Shown: positions 16,868 to 25,224 of the stretch, in pieces | Position numbering within the stretch: position 1 is the first letter of the stretch | Layout of the letters: each line of letters starts with the position of its first letter | DNA from: an uncultured SAR116 cluster alpha proteobacterium | Lineage (GTDB): Bacteria; Pseudomonadota; Alphaproteobacteria; Puniceispirillales; Puniceispirillaceae | DNA length: 46,931 nucleotides | Assembly: GCA_902578815.1 (NCBI GenBank) | Contig: CACHEI010000014.1 | Span: 1 to 46,931, forward strand | Direction: 5' to 3' | Notes under the pieces: model-generated | Told to the model about the DNA's origin: nothing | The model's database searches: none | What the model saw: the letters and a program-made list of their open reading frames with translations, nothing else | Translations under genes and position numbers: made by a program

Positions 16868-16894
16868 TCAATTATATTTTTCCTCTTGAAAATT

Positions 16895-16916
16895 ATCAGC
16901 TCAGTTGATTTTTTTT
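16895..16916 (+). terminator. Weak intrinsic terminator
   Basis: ATCAGC (16895-16900) and GTTGAT (16904-16909) pair, with one G-U, around a three-base loop, followed by a run of eight T. It lies 28 bases after an SDR stop in a 131-base AT-rich gap and is the best terminator-like signal inside the cluster. A processive antiterminator would be expected to read through it. Confidence 0.45.
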
Positions 16917-16998
16917 ACAATATAACTAAGTCACCTTTTCTATGAGAATTTTGGCTGTGTTAAACGAATTTGAGACTCCTTAAAAGGCATGAATAAAT

Positions 16999-18966
16999 AT
17001 GATATCGATCGGATTGGTTCAAATAAACAATAGTTTCTCGGGGCAAAACTATTTGCCTTATTCCACAGCTTGCCTGGAGAGTTATCTTCGAGAGCATTGT
17101 GCAAACCCTGAGCAACTTCGCTTTCTGCCCCATATTTACAAGCGGGCACCGATTAATGACATTGTTACAAAAATGTTAGAAGCAAGTATTGTCGGATTCA
17201 GTACCTACGTTTGGAACGCGCAGATATCGCTTGAAGTCGCAAGACGAATAAAAACTATCAAGCCAGAAATGCTTATCGTTTTTGGGGGCCCACAGGTTCC
17301 AGATAAGCCAGAAGGATTTTTGAGGACTAATAAATTTATTGATATCGTAGTTCACAATGAGGGTGAGCGAACATTCGCAGACTTAGTAGATCTTTATCCG
17401 TCTCGCAACTGGGAGGAGATGACAGGTGTTAGTTATCTCGACAAGTCTGGTGTTTTAAAAGCATCTGTGCCTACTCCTCGTATGCGAGATCTATCTGAAC
17501 TACCCTCACCATTTATGAATGGAATCTTTGACAACCTTGTTAAGGATAACCCTGATGAAAAATGGATCGGTCTTTGGGAAACCAATCGTGGTTGCCCCTT
17601 TAGGTGTACTTTTTGTGATTGGGGCTCTGCCACTGCCGCCAAAGTAACAAAATTTGAAGATGAGCGTCTTGAAAAAGAACTCAAATGGATGGCAGAGAAA
17701 AGGATTGAATATATTTTTGTGTGTGATGCTAACTTTGGAATTCAAAAACGGGATGTTGAGATTGCTGAGAGTGTTGCAAAGATAAAACGCGAAACCGGAT
17801 TCCCGCAGGGTTTTTCGGTCCAAAACACCAAAAATGCGACTGAACGAGCGTATTTAACCCAAAAAATCATCGCTGATGCAGGACTCAACAAAGGAGTTGC
17901 GCTGTCGATGCAATCACTCGATCCAAAGACACTTGAAAACATTAAACGAGATAATATTTCGCTTGAAAGTTACTGGGAATTGGCGCGACGGTTTACCAAT
18001 GACAAGGTAGAAACTTATTCTGACTTAATTTTGCCACTCCCTGGCGAGACTTATGGTAGTTTTTGTAAAGGTGTCGATGATCTGATTAGAGCAGGACAGC
18101 ATAATCGTATCCAATTCAATAACCTGTCGATCCTACCTAATGCTGAGATGGGTGACCCAGAGTATCTTCAAAGACATGGCATGAAGGTTATTAGGTCCGA
18201 AATCATAAACGTGCATGGTAGCCGTGTGGAGTTGGATGACGATGTTCCGGAGTTCCAGGAACTCGTTGTAGCAACAGCGACTATGGGGGAGGAGGACTGG
18301 CGCAAAGCAAGGTCATTCGCTTGGATGGCATCTTTCCTTCATTTTGATAAGCTCTTCCAAATACCAATTATAGTTGCGCTTCAGTACTCAGACGTTTTAT
18401 TCACCGAAATCATGGAGACCTTCATGTTCGCTAAGGCTGACAGGTATCCGGTGGTTAGCTCCATTATGGGCTTCTTTGTCGAAGAAGCCCGTAAAATTGG
18501 TAAGGGCGGTGCAGAATATGTTTATTCTGAGGAATGGTTGGGTATTTACTGGCCGGCTGATGAGTATATGTTTATAAAATTGACAGCAGAAAATAAGATG
18601 GATCGGTTTTATTTTGAAGCCCAAGACCTGATCACGAACCTTGTCACATCCCGAAATCTGTCTATACCAACCGAAGCTCTAGGAGATGCCATCAAGGTGA
18701 ACGAAATGCTGGTTTCCAAACCGTTTACCAGCGACGTGATTCAATGCAACCTGCGCTATAATGTCTTGGACGTTTGGAATGATGTAAGAGAAGGACTGCC
18801 TGCAAACCTTGTTGCTAAGCCGAGTAAAATTGTTATTGATCGCACTCAAAAAAGTTTTGACGACCTAAATGAATGGTGCCGTGAAGTAGTCTGGTGGGGA
18901 AACAAAAAAGGTGCGTACCTCTACAATGGTGATCCTGCCACCGAACAGCTTTCCGGTCACTTCTAG
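16999..18966 (+). CDS. B12-binding-domain radical SAM protein
   Basis: 655 residues. An N-terminal cobalamin-binding-like domain (about 1-150: SIVGFSTYVWNAQISLEVARR, IVFGGPQVPDKPEGFL, VVHNEGERTF) precedes the radical SAM core with C199, C203 and C206 in NRGCPFRCTFCDW; a long C-terminal region (about 430-655) has no domain I recognise. The B12-binding DxHxxG-type motif is not obvious, so cobalamin use is uncertain. Class-B-type enzymes methylate or rearrange unactivated carbons, but related proteins in polysaccharide clusters have no proven role. It stands between deoxysugar enzymes after a terminator-like element, and the next gene follows after 11 bases, so a role in modifying the same sugar (C-methylation, epimerisation or deoxygenation) is plausible inference. 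Confidence 0.75.
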   Translation: MISIGLVQINNSFSGQNYLPYSTACLESYLREHCANPEQLRFLPHIYKRAPINDIVTKMLEASIVGFSTYVWNAQISLEVARRIKTIKPEMLIVFGGPQVPDKPEGFLRTNKFIDIVVHNEGERTFADLVDLYPSRNWEEMTGVSYLDKSGVLKASVPTPRMRDLSELPSPFMNGIFDNLVKDNPDEKWIGLWETNRGCPFRCTFCDWGSATAAKVTKFEDERLEKELKWMAEKRIEYIFVCDANFGIQKRDVEIAESVAKIKRETGFPQGFSVQNTKNATERAYLTQKIIADAGLNKGVALSMQSLDPKTLENIKRDNISLESYWELARRFTNDKVETYSDLILPLPGETYGSFCKGVDDLIRAGQHNRIQFNNLSILPNAEMGDPEYLQRHGMKVIRSEIINVHGSRVELDDDVPEFQELVVATATMGEEDWRKARSFAWMASFLHFDKLFQIPIIVALQYSDVLFTEIMETFMFAKADRYPVVSSIMGFFVEEARKIGKGGAEYVYSEEWLGIYWPADEYMFIKLTAENKMDRFYFEAQDLITNLVTSRNLSIPTEALGDAIKVNEMLVSKPFTSDVIQCNLRYNVLDVWNDVREGLPANLVAKPSKIVIDRTQKSFDDLNEWCREVVWWGNKKGAYLYNGDPATEQLSGHF

Positions 18967-18977
18967 GTAAAGTTTTG

Positions 18978-19982
18978 ATGCAATATCGTGAGCTTGGTAG
19001 CACTGGAATTCATGTGTCGGAGATAGGGTTTGGCACCTGGGGATTGGGAGGTGTTACGCCAGGAGCGACCTCTTATGGGGCGATCTCTGATGAAACGGCA
19101 ATTGAGGCGTTAGAGGCGGCGCTATCGGCAGGTATAAATTTTTTTGACACATCGAATGTTTATGGTGATGGTCACAGCGAGGTTTTGCTTGGGCAGGTTC
19201 TAGGAAGGGCGAGCGGGTGTGATAGAAGCGATGTTGTGATCTCGTCTAAGCTAGGTATGCAAAACTATAGACAGAAGCTGGAAATGACTGCTGACAATAT
19301 GGAACGTTCATTACAAGGCAGCCTGGAGAGGTTGCAGACGGATTATTTGGACGTGCTACATTTGCACATGGTTACCCTGGAAGAGTTGGTTGAAAAGCCC
19401 AGCATCCTTAATGCGCTAAGGCGGTTTCAAGTAGACAAGAAAGTGCGTGCTATTGCTATTTCATTGAACAATCCTTTGGACTCATGTAACCGCTTAATTT
19501 TCGAGCATTTTCAAGCGATCCAAGTTAATTTTAGTCTTTTGGATATGCGTCTTATTTCGAGTGGATTTTTTAACAACAACAAAGTAAATAAACCAGGTGC
19601 TCTTGCTAGAACACCGTTGAATTTTGGATTTCTTGCTCAAAATTTTCCCAAGGATATTACCTTCGAGAAATGTGACCATCGAAGTCGGTGGCCAAGGTCA
19701 CAGATTGAAAGTTGGATTGACGGTGCAAATCAAATGTTTGAGGCGATTGGCTTGAGTGAAGTTGAGGATATTCAGGCTAGGACATACCTCGCTTTGAAGT
19801 TTTGTTTATCTTTTAGTGGAATTTCTACAGTCTTGGCTGGTATGCATAATGCCACAGAAGTGAAAATGAATATTAGAGCGGCGGAAGGACCAAAAATTAA
19901 CCAAAAATTATTAGCTTCTGCAATTAAGGCTTATGAGTTATGGGAGCAAAAAACGTCCGTTAGGTCTGGGCAAGTGCATTAA
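18978..19982 (+). CDS. Aldo/keto reductase
   Basis: About 334 residues from ATG 18978. N-terminal YRELGSTGIHVSEIGFGTWG and the tetrad are present: Asp and Tyr in NFFDTSNVYGDG, Lys in VVISSKLG, His in VLHLHM. This is a TIM-barrel NAD(P)H-dependent aldo/keto reductase. In sugar clusters such enzymes reduce keto groups of nucleotide sugars or enoyl intermediates. The C-terminal third, around SGFFNNNKVNKPGALARTPLNFGFLA, matches the typical cofactor loop. Its position between the radical SAM protein and the 4,6-dehydratase suggests a role in the same deoxysugar path. Substrate unknown. Confidence 0.78.
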   Translation: MQYRELGSTGIHVSEIGFGTWGLGGVTPGATSYGAISDETAIEALEAALSAGINFFDTSNVYGDGHSEVLLGQVLGRASGCDRSDVVISSKLGMQNYRQKLEMTADNMERSLQGSLERLQTDYLDVLHLHMVTLEELVEKPSILNALRRFQVDKKVRAIAISLNNPLDSCNRLIFEHFQAIQVNFSLLDMRLISSGFFNNNKVNKPGALARTPLNFGFLAQNFPKDITFEKCDHRSRWPRSQIESWIDGANQMFEAIGLSEVEDIQARTYLALKFCLSFSGISTVLAGMHNATEVKMNIRAAEGPKINQKLLASAIKAYELWEQKTSVRSGQVH

Positions 19983-20037
19983 ATTTCAAAAATATACACT
20001 TAATGGACATAATGACATCCTAGGTTCAGGAAGTTTA

Positions 20038-21009
20038 ATGGAAAGAATTCTTATTACTGGCATTACAGGAAGTGGCGCAAGCTATCTTGCGGAGCATCTA
20101 GCGAATAAATACCCTGATGCTAAGGTTCATGGAGTTACGCGTTGGCATAGCACAGCCACGCCGATCAATCTCAAAGGAATTATAGATCGTGTTCAACTTC
20201 ACGAATGCGACCTATGCGACTTTAGTTCTGTGATACGCGTTCTTCAAGTGACCAAGCCAACTCACATTTTTCATCTTGCGTCTCATGCTAATGTCCGCGC
20301 AGGGTTTATTACTCCTTTAAGCGTAATCAATAACAATATCATGGGTACTGCTAATCTGTTTGAGGCGATTCGTTTGGTCGAGATTGATCCGTTGATCCAA
20401 CTATGCAGCACTTCTGAAGTTTATGGTCAAGTGGATCCAAAAAATGTGCCGATAAAGGAGGATTGCCCTCAGAAACCGTCGAGCCCTTACGCCGTATCGA
20501 AAACGGCTCAAGATCATCTTGGTTACACTTACTTCAAATCTTATAACGTCAAGGTTATAACCACCAGAATGTTCGCCTACTTCAATCCCCGCAGGCATGA
20601 TCTTTTTTCCACCAGTTTTGCACTTCAGGTTGCTCTTATCGAAGCTGGGAAAAAGGATAAGCTTTTTCATGGTAACTTGGACTCCGTGCGCACATTGATT
20701 GACGTCCGAGATGCAATGGACGCTTACCGTCTCGCTCTGCTGAAATGTCAACCGGGTGAAAGTTATAACATAGGTGGTCAAACGACAATCTCAGTTGGAG
20801 AATTCCTTGATTTGCTGAAGCAAAAGGCGAGGGTGAACATCGTCTCTGAGGTAAATCCGTCTCTGTTAAGGCCGAGTGATGTGACTTTACAGATACCGGA
20901 TTGTAGTAAATTCAAGTCACAAACAGGATGGGTTCCCAAATATACTTTTGAAGAAAGTGTTGAACACTTACTCGAAAGTTGTCGAACATGGACCCGGCAC
21001 CAGTTATAA
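20038..21009 (+). CDS. GDP-mannose-4,6-dehydratase-like SDR
   Basis: 323 residues from ATG 20038, preceded by AGGAAG (20028-20033 region); the open frame extends upstream to 19933 but that part overlaps the previous gene. ILITGITGSGASYLAEHL is the GMD-type nucleotide motif; FHLASHANVRAGF, QLCSTSEVYGQV and SPYAVSKTAQDHLG give the catalytic Thr/Ser, Glu, Tyr and Lys. VRTLIDVRDAMDAYRLAL fits the GMD substrate loop. GMD-like enzymes make 4-keto-6-deoxy sugars from GDP-mannose or, as DmhA/DdahA types, from GDP-heptose. HddA- and HddC-like neighbours favour a GDP-heptose substrate here, giving the 4-keto sugar on which the ColD-like enzyme might act. Confidence 0.75.
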   Translation: MERILITGITGSGASYLAEHLANKYPDAKVHGVTRWHSTATPINLKGIIDRVQLHECDLCDFSSVIRVLQVTKPTHIFHLASHANVRAGFITPLSVINNNIMGTANLFEAIRLVEIDPLIQLCSTSEVYGQVDPKNVPIKEDCPQKPSSPYAVSKTAQDHLGYTYFKSYNVKVITTRMFAYFNPRRHDLFSTSFALQVALIEAGKKDKLFHGNLDSVRTLIDVRDAMDAYRLALLKCQPGESYNIGGQTTISVGEFLDLLKQKARVNIVSEVNPSLLRPSDVTLQIPDCSKFKSQTGWVPKYTFEESVEHLLESCRTWTRHQL

Positions 21010-21013
21010 AAAA

Positions 21014-21976
21014 ATGAAAGAAAGAACATTGGTGACTGGTGCCGGTGGGTTTATCGGCAAAAACATTGTTTTTAACAAGCAATTTACAGCACTTTTTAAC
21101 TTGGTGGCTTGCTACAGGGAGCCACCAACAATCTATCCTTCAGATGCAGAAATCTTTGTGGGAGACCTGTGTAACCCTCAAAATTTGGCCGGTCTTTTTG
21201 ATGGGGTCGATAGTATAATTCACTTGGCTGGTGTCTCAATCACGGCCAATCTTTCACCAAAAGAGAGGTTACAGCGAATAGAACTATCAATGCACATGAC
21301 AGAAGTTTTCTTGCAGGAACTTCGCAGATCAAAAGTGAGGCGCGTTTTATGGCTCAGTAGCACCACCGGTTATCCAAGCCGATCTTGCCCACTCAAAGAA
21401 GAGATGTTTTTTCAGGATCGACCACACCACAGATACGCAGAAGTGGGCGGCATGTTTCGTTCGCTAGAACGTACGCTCGTTAGGAGATTAAGGGACGAAA
21501 GCGATATCAATCTCATTGTTTTGCGCCCTTCAGCGGTTTTTGGTGAATTTGCTGATCTGAACGCAAACGCACCCCACGCATTAACGTCCTTTGTGACAGA
21601 AATGCTCGATCTACAAAGACGCACTCTTGTGAAGGCTGATCCTGTAGAAGCAAGGGACTGGCTGTATGTTGGTGACTTGGTCGATGCTATCACCTTAATA
21701 ATGTTGTCACCAATTCAGAACACCGCGCTCAACATAGGCTCAGGGAGAGCAACTTCAATGTTTGACTTGCATCGTCTGATAGTAGAAATTTTTGGCTTGC
21801 AAGACGAAGTCAGTGTTGAGGCAACCAATTTGGAAAATATGGATGCCCTAGTGAGATCAATTGATACATCTCTCTCGACGAGCTTGCTTGGTAATTACTC
21901 AAAGACAAGCCTAAGGCATGGTTTGGAGAGAATGATTGGTTGGTGCATCCATCGCTCTGATCCGAGAATGCAATAG
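21014..21976 (+). CDS. SDR-fold protein lacking the catalytic lysine
   Basis: 320 residues from ATG 21014 (four bases after the previous stop; the longer open frame from 20948 overlaps it). LVTGAGGFIGKN is a good NAD motif and LSSTTGYPS gives the Ser/Thr region. The expected YxxxK is YAEVG: Tyr141 is there but Gly145 replaces Lys. RDWLYVGDLVDAITLIM and LNIGSGRATSMFDLHRLIVE are normal epimerase-family features, so the fold is intact. The protein may have lost oxidoreductase activity, may use another base, or may have a structural or partner role. It is next to the intact GMD-like SDR. Confidence 0.65.
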   Translation: MKERTLVTGAGGFIGKNIVFNKQFTALFNLVACYREPPTIYPSDAEIFVGDLCNPQNLAGLFDGVDSIIHLAGVSITANLSPKERLQRIELSMHMTEVFLQELRRSKVRRVLWLSSTTGYPSRSCPLKEEMFFQDRPHHRYAEVGGMFRSLERTLVRRLRDESDINLIVLRPSAVFGEFADLNANAPHALTSFVTEMLDLQRRTLVKADPVEARDWLYVGDLVDAITLIMLSPIQNTALNIGSGRATSMFDLHRLIVEIFGLQDEVSVEATNLENMDALVRSIDTSLSTSLLGNYSKTSLRHGLERMIGWCIHRSDPRMQ

Positions 21977-21978
21977 TA

Positions 21979-22974
21979 GTGAAGATGTGTGATAATTTTA
22001 CGTTTGTAGTCCCAACGTTGGGTGGTCACCAGAGAATTTTAGTTGTTTGCGAGTGGCTTCGTTGGCAGCGGTTCACCGGAAGGCTTATTGTAGTTGCTTC
22101 AGATGACATTAACCCTGCCGATTATTTCATCCCATTTGATTTTGTCGCTTGTATCCATGCTCCAAAAACAAATGTACTTCAAGCTATGAAGATTGGATTT
22201 GAGCATGTTACAACGTCCTATTGTAGTTATTTAGGCGATGATGATTTGCCTAATGTCAAATCATTCCAGAAATGTTGTCTATTTCTTGAGCGCAATTTAG
22301 CTTTTGGAGCCGCTAGAGGCGCTTGTGGTTATTTGGAGTTCCAACCTTTACAGCGCTTCTTCTTTTCAAAAAAACCCCCGCCTCTAGCGTTCTATGCCAA
22401 AATTCTGTTATCAGACCGGTACGATAGCCCTTCTGACCTTTCACAAAGTCAAGCTCAATTGAGAGTAGAGTCCCTTCATAGAAACTACATTGTCGCTCAG
22501 TTTTTTGTAACTAGAACATCAATAGCTAAAAATTTATGGTCTGATGCTTGGACAAAAATTCCTGACGCATATCTTGCTGAGCGCGTATGGAGCTTGTCAC
22601 ATGCTGCCCTGGTAAGAACCAAGTTCATCTCGTGTAATTATTTGTTGCGAGGACTTGGCGCACATCGTCCAGCGCAAAAAGAAGTTGCAGGAGAGAAGCT
22701 ATTAAATATGAATTGGAACTCTTCTGTTTCAGAAGTGGAGGCGGCTTTTGGCCAACTGAGCCTTGACGCTGGTACCAAACAGATGTTGGTTGAAATAGCA
22801 ACAAATCCTTTGGACCGAGACAAAACAAGGCAAAATCAAAAGTCATCAAAGTGTCGGACCTACTTTGATGGATTGTCTCGTCGCTTTTTATTCATCATTA
22901 AATTTCAGATATTTTTCTCAGCGAAGTTTGTCTGGTGGCTCTGGTCAGCAGACAGTATCACTGTGAACAAGTGA
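21979..22974 (+). CDS. Glycosyltransferase, GT2-like
   Basis: 331 residues; GTG 21979 or ATG 21985 start, overlapping or abutting the previous gene's end. FTFVVPTLGGHQRILVVCEWL at the N-terminus, RLIVVASDD and the acidic motif YLGDDDLPN (metal/nucleotide binding) give the GT-A fold; the N-terminal phrase and the acidic motif resemble the TIGR00180-type glycosyltransferases of polysaccharide loci. The C-terminal part is rich in aromatic and basic residues and ends with a hydrophobic segment (FLFIIKFQIFFSAKFVWWLW), probably membrane-associating. Donor and acceptor unknown. It probably transfers the sugar of this module to the growing lipid-linked glycan. Confidence 0.68.
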   Translation: MKMCDNFTFVVPTLGGHQRILVVCEWLRWQRFTGRLIVVASDDINPADYFIPFDFVACIHAPKTNVLQAMKIGFEHVTTSYCSYLGDDDLPNVKSFQKCCLFLERNLAFGAARGACGYLEFQPLQRFFFSKKPPPLAFYAKILLSDRYDSPSDLSQSQAQLRVESLHRNYIVAQFFVTRTSIAKNLWSDAWTKIPDAYLAERVWSLSHAALVRTKFISCNYLLRGLGAHRPAQKEVAGEKLLNMNWNSSVSEVEAAFGQLSLDAGTKQMLVEIATNPLDRDKTRQNQKSSKCRTYFDGLSRRFLFIIKFQIFFSAKFVWWLWSADSITVNK

Positions 22975-22987
22975 TAGAGCGGCTAAT

Positions 22988-23968
22988 ATGATCATATCTA
23001 AAACTCCTTATAGGATATCATTTTTTGGTGGTGGGACTGACCTGCCGCAATGGGCGTCGGAATTTGGCGGAATGGTCATATCGACCACTATAGATAAATA
23101 TTGTTACATTTCATGTCGTAAACTTTTACCATTTTTTGACTATAAGTTCCGACTGGTTTACTCACAAACCGAAATGGTGAAATATTTAAATGAAATTAAA
23201 CACCCCGGTATCCGTGGGGTCTTAAATTTTTTAGACCAGAATTTAAGTTTGGAAGTTCATCACGACGGTGATCTACCTGCGAGATCAGGCTTGGGATCAA
23301 GTTCATCATTTACTGTTGGTCTTTTGCACGCAATTAATTCGTTGCTTAATTTACAATGCACGCCAGACGAACTGGCCAAGAACGCCATATTTATTGAGCA
23401 GGAGATCAATCGGGAGACTGTTGGATCTCAGGACCAGGTTGCGGCAAGTTTTGGAGGTTTTAATAAAATTACTTTTAAAACGGATGGTCAATTTGAGGTC
23501 AGTCCAATGGCCATCGAGGATAAACGCAGGCGCTATCTTAATGACCACCTTTTGCTTTTTTATTCCGGGATTCAGCGTCATGCTTCAGAGATCGAAAGTT
23601 CAAAGATAGCTAATATCTCTACAAAGGAGCAAAACTATTTTGCTTTGATGGACTTGGTTACAGAGGCGCAAGGTTTGCTAATGGCCGATTATTTTAACCC
23701 TCTCGACTTTGGAAAATTACTTCATGAGAGTTGGCTGTTAAAGCGTGACTTGGCGAAGGCCGTGACATCTAGCAAAATCGACTCAATTTATGCCACCGCA
23801 ATTTCTGCAGGAGCGGTTGGGGGTAAGGTTCTTGGAGCCGGTGGTGGAGGGTTTATTCTGTTCTTAGCTGCACCAGAAAAACATCCACATATAAAAAAAG
23901 TTTTGTCAAACCTTGTGTGCGTTGATTTTGAATTTGAAAATGAAGGATCTACGACTTACCGACTATGA
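22988..23968 (+). CDS. HddA-like D-glycero-D-manno-heptose 7-phosphate kinase (GHMP family)
   Basis: 326 residues. SKTPYRISFFGGGTDLPQWA is the HddA-type N-terminus; GDLPARSGLGSSSSFTVGLLHA is the GHMP phosphate-binding motif; GAVGGKVLGAGGGGFILFLA is motif 3. All three are intact. HddA phosphorylates heptose 7-phosphate at C1, after which HddC adds GMP. The HddC-like gene is 9 kb upstream; the isomerase GmhA and phosphatase GmhB are not in this window and would have to be supplied elsewhere. AT-rich codon use is marked here. Alternative substrates (other heptose or hexose phosphates) cannot be excluded. Confidence 0.82.
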   Translation: MIISKTPYRISFFGGGTDLPQWASEFGGMVISTTIDKYCYISCRKLLPFFDYKFRLVYSQTEMVKYLNEIKHPGIRGVLNFLDQNLSLEVHHDGDLPARSGLGSSSSFTVGLLHAINSLLNLQCTPDELAKNAIFIEQEINRETVGSQDQVAASFGGFNKITFKTDGQFEVSPMAIEDKRRRYLNDHLLLFYSGIQRHASEIESSKIANISTKEQNYFALMDLVTEAQGLLMADYFNPLDFGKLLHESWLLKRDLAKAVTSSKIDSIYATAISAGAVGGKVLGAGGGGFILFLAAPEKHPHIKKVLSNLVCVDFEFENEGSTTYRL

Positions 23969-24024
23969 TGAAGTTCAACTCCTTAATTCGAGTATCAATC
24001 TGGAACTTATAGGAAATTTACAGG

Positions 24025-24624
24025 ATGAAAGCCGAAGATTTGATTGCATTTGAAGATGAGGTAGCAGCGAGATTTAACGCCGCCAAAATCAAAGCACCGA
24101 TCCATCTCTATTCAGAAAATGAGGAGCAGATGATTAAAATCTTCAAGGATATTGATGACGATGATTGGGTGTTCTGCTCTTGGCGGTCACATTATCAATG
24201 CCTGTTAAAGGGTGTCCCCATCGACGAGGTTATGTCAGAGATTATGGCGGGTCGATCAATATCTCTGTGTTTTCCCAACTATAAGATTTATTCTTCAGCG
24301 ATTGTTGGAGGTGTTCTGCCAATTTCTGTTGGTGCAGCTATGTCAATCAAACGTGATGGCGGTAATGAGAAGGTCCACTGCTTCCTAGGAGATATGACCG
24401 CTGAAACTGGTATTGCCCACGAGTGTTTTAAGTATAGCCGAAACCATAAACTGCCCATACGCTTTATCGTTGAGGACAACAACATGTCGGTTGTCACGGA
24501 CACTCGTGATGTTTGGAATATGGAGGAAACGTCCTTTGAGAACACTGACGATCCAATGATTTTCTACTATAAATATAAGAACAAATATCCACATGCTGGT
24601 GCCGGTACGCGCGTACAATTTTAG
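24025..24624 (+). CDS. Short ThDP-dependent E1 alpha-like subunit
   Basis: 199 residues, where dehydrogenase E1 alpha subunits have about 330-360. It holds the thiamine-diphosphate-binding domain: AIVGGVLPISVGAAMSIK, the metal motif GDMTAETGIAHECF and the partner EDNNMSVVTD at the usual spacing of the GD...N ThDP motif. The ending KYPHAGAGTRVQF is about where E1 alpha domains lose their C-terminal extension. It is followed after 11 bases by a Pyr-domain partner, so the two make a compact transketolase-like enzyme. E1 systems usually pass acyl groups to lipoate, but no E2/E3 is here; C2 transfer to a keto sugar is a better guess. AGGA at 24011 is a weak ribosome site. Confidence 0.7.
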   Translation: MKAEDLIAFEDEVAARFNAAKIKAPIHLYSENEEQMIKIFKDIDDDDWVFCSWRSHYQCLLKGVPIDEVMSEIMAGRSISLCFPNYKIYSSAIVGGVLPISVGAAMSIKRDGGNEKVHCFLGDMTAETGIAHECFKYSRNHKLPIRFIVEDNNMSVVTDTRDVWNMEETSFENTDDPMIFYYKYKNKYPHAGAGTRVQF

Positions 24625-24635
24625 AGACTTTTGAA

Positions 24636-25172
24636 ATGAAATATTTTGATGAACTGAAGCGGTCAATGGAATGGCTGGCGCAACAGCCAAATACACTTTT
24701 CATTGGTCAAGCTGTTGCGTGCCCAGGGACAGCAATGTCAAATACGGTCAAAGATATTAATCCTGATCAGCTCGTTGAACTGCCCGTAGCTGAAGAAATG
24801 CAGATGGGTATGAGCCTTGGACTTGCACTTGATGGTAAGGTGCCTATTTCAATTTTCCCGCGTTGGAATTTTCTACTTTGCGGTATGAATCAACTGGTTA
24901 ACCATATCGACAAAGTCGATGTGATGGCTAATGGTAAATTCCAACCAAAGCTGATAATTCGGACGGGAATTGGTTCAGTCGATCCTCTCCATCCACAATT
25001 TCAGCATGTTGGTGATTTTTCTGATGCAGTGCAATCGATGTGCTCCACTGTGGAAGTTATAAGACTCGAGGAACCTGAGGATATATTTCCTGCTTACAAG
25101 AGAGCGTTTTTGCGAGATGACCGGCGTACAACGATTTGCGTAGAGTATGGCGATTATTATAACCAAAAATGA
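24636..25172 (+). CDS. Short ThDP-dependent E1 beta-like (Pyr-domain) subunit
   Basis: 178 residues, about half an E1 beta. It contains the pyrimidine-binding domain: ELPVAEEMQMGMSLGLALDG with the conserved Glu that activates thiamine, then PKLIIRTGIGSVDPLHPQFQHVGD in place of the RxPxG...HSQxxE segment. The transketolase C-terminal domain is absent. Pairing with the E1 alpha-like protein upstream would restore one active site per alpha-beta pair. No E2/E3 or ferredoxin partner is nearby. This split and truncated layout is also seen in sulfopyruvate decarboxylase (ComD/ComE), but subunit content differs, so it is a distinct small enzyme of unknown product, likely acting on a sugar of this module. 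Confidence 0.7.
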   Translation: MKYFDELKRSMEWLAQQPNTLFIGQAVACPGTAMSNTVKDINPDQLVELPVAEEMQMGMSLGLALDGKVPISIFPRWNFLLCGMNQLVNHIDKVDVMANGKFQPKLIIRTGIGSVDPLHPQFQHVGDFSDAVQSMCSTVEVIRLEEPEDIFPAYKRAFLRDDRRTTICVEYGDYYNQK

Positions 25173-25224
25173 AGTCAATTTAGGGCGTTGCAACTGAATT
25201 ATATTTGCATGGATTTAACAAAAC

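Noticed and set aside
20948..21013. Longer start for the SDR ending at 21976
   Set aside because: The extra 22 codons overlap the previous gene and lack family sequence; ATG 21014 directly precedes the NAD motif.
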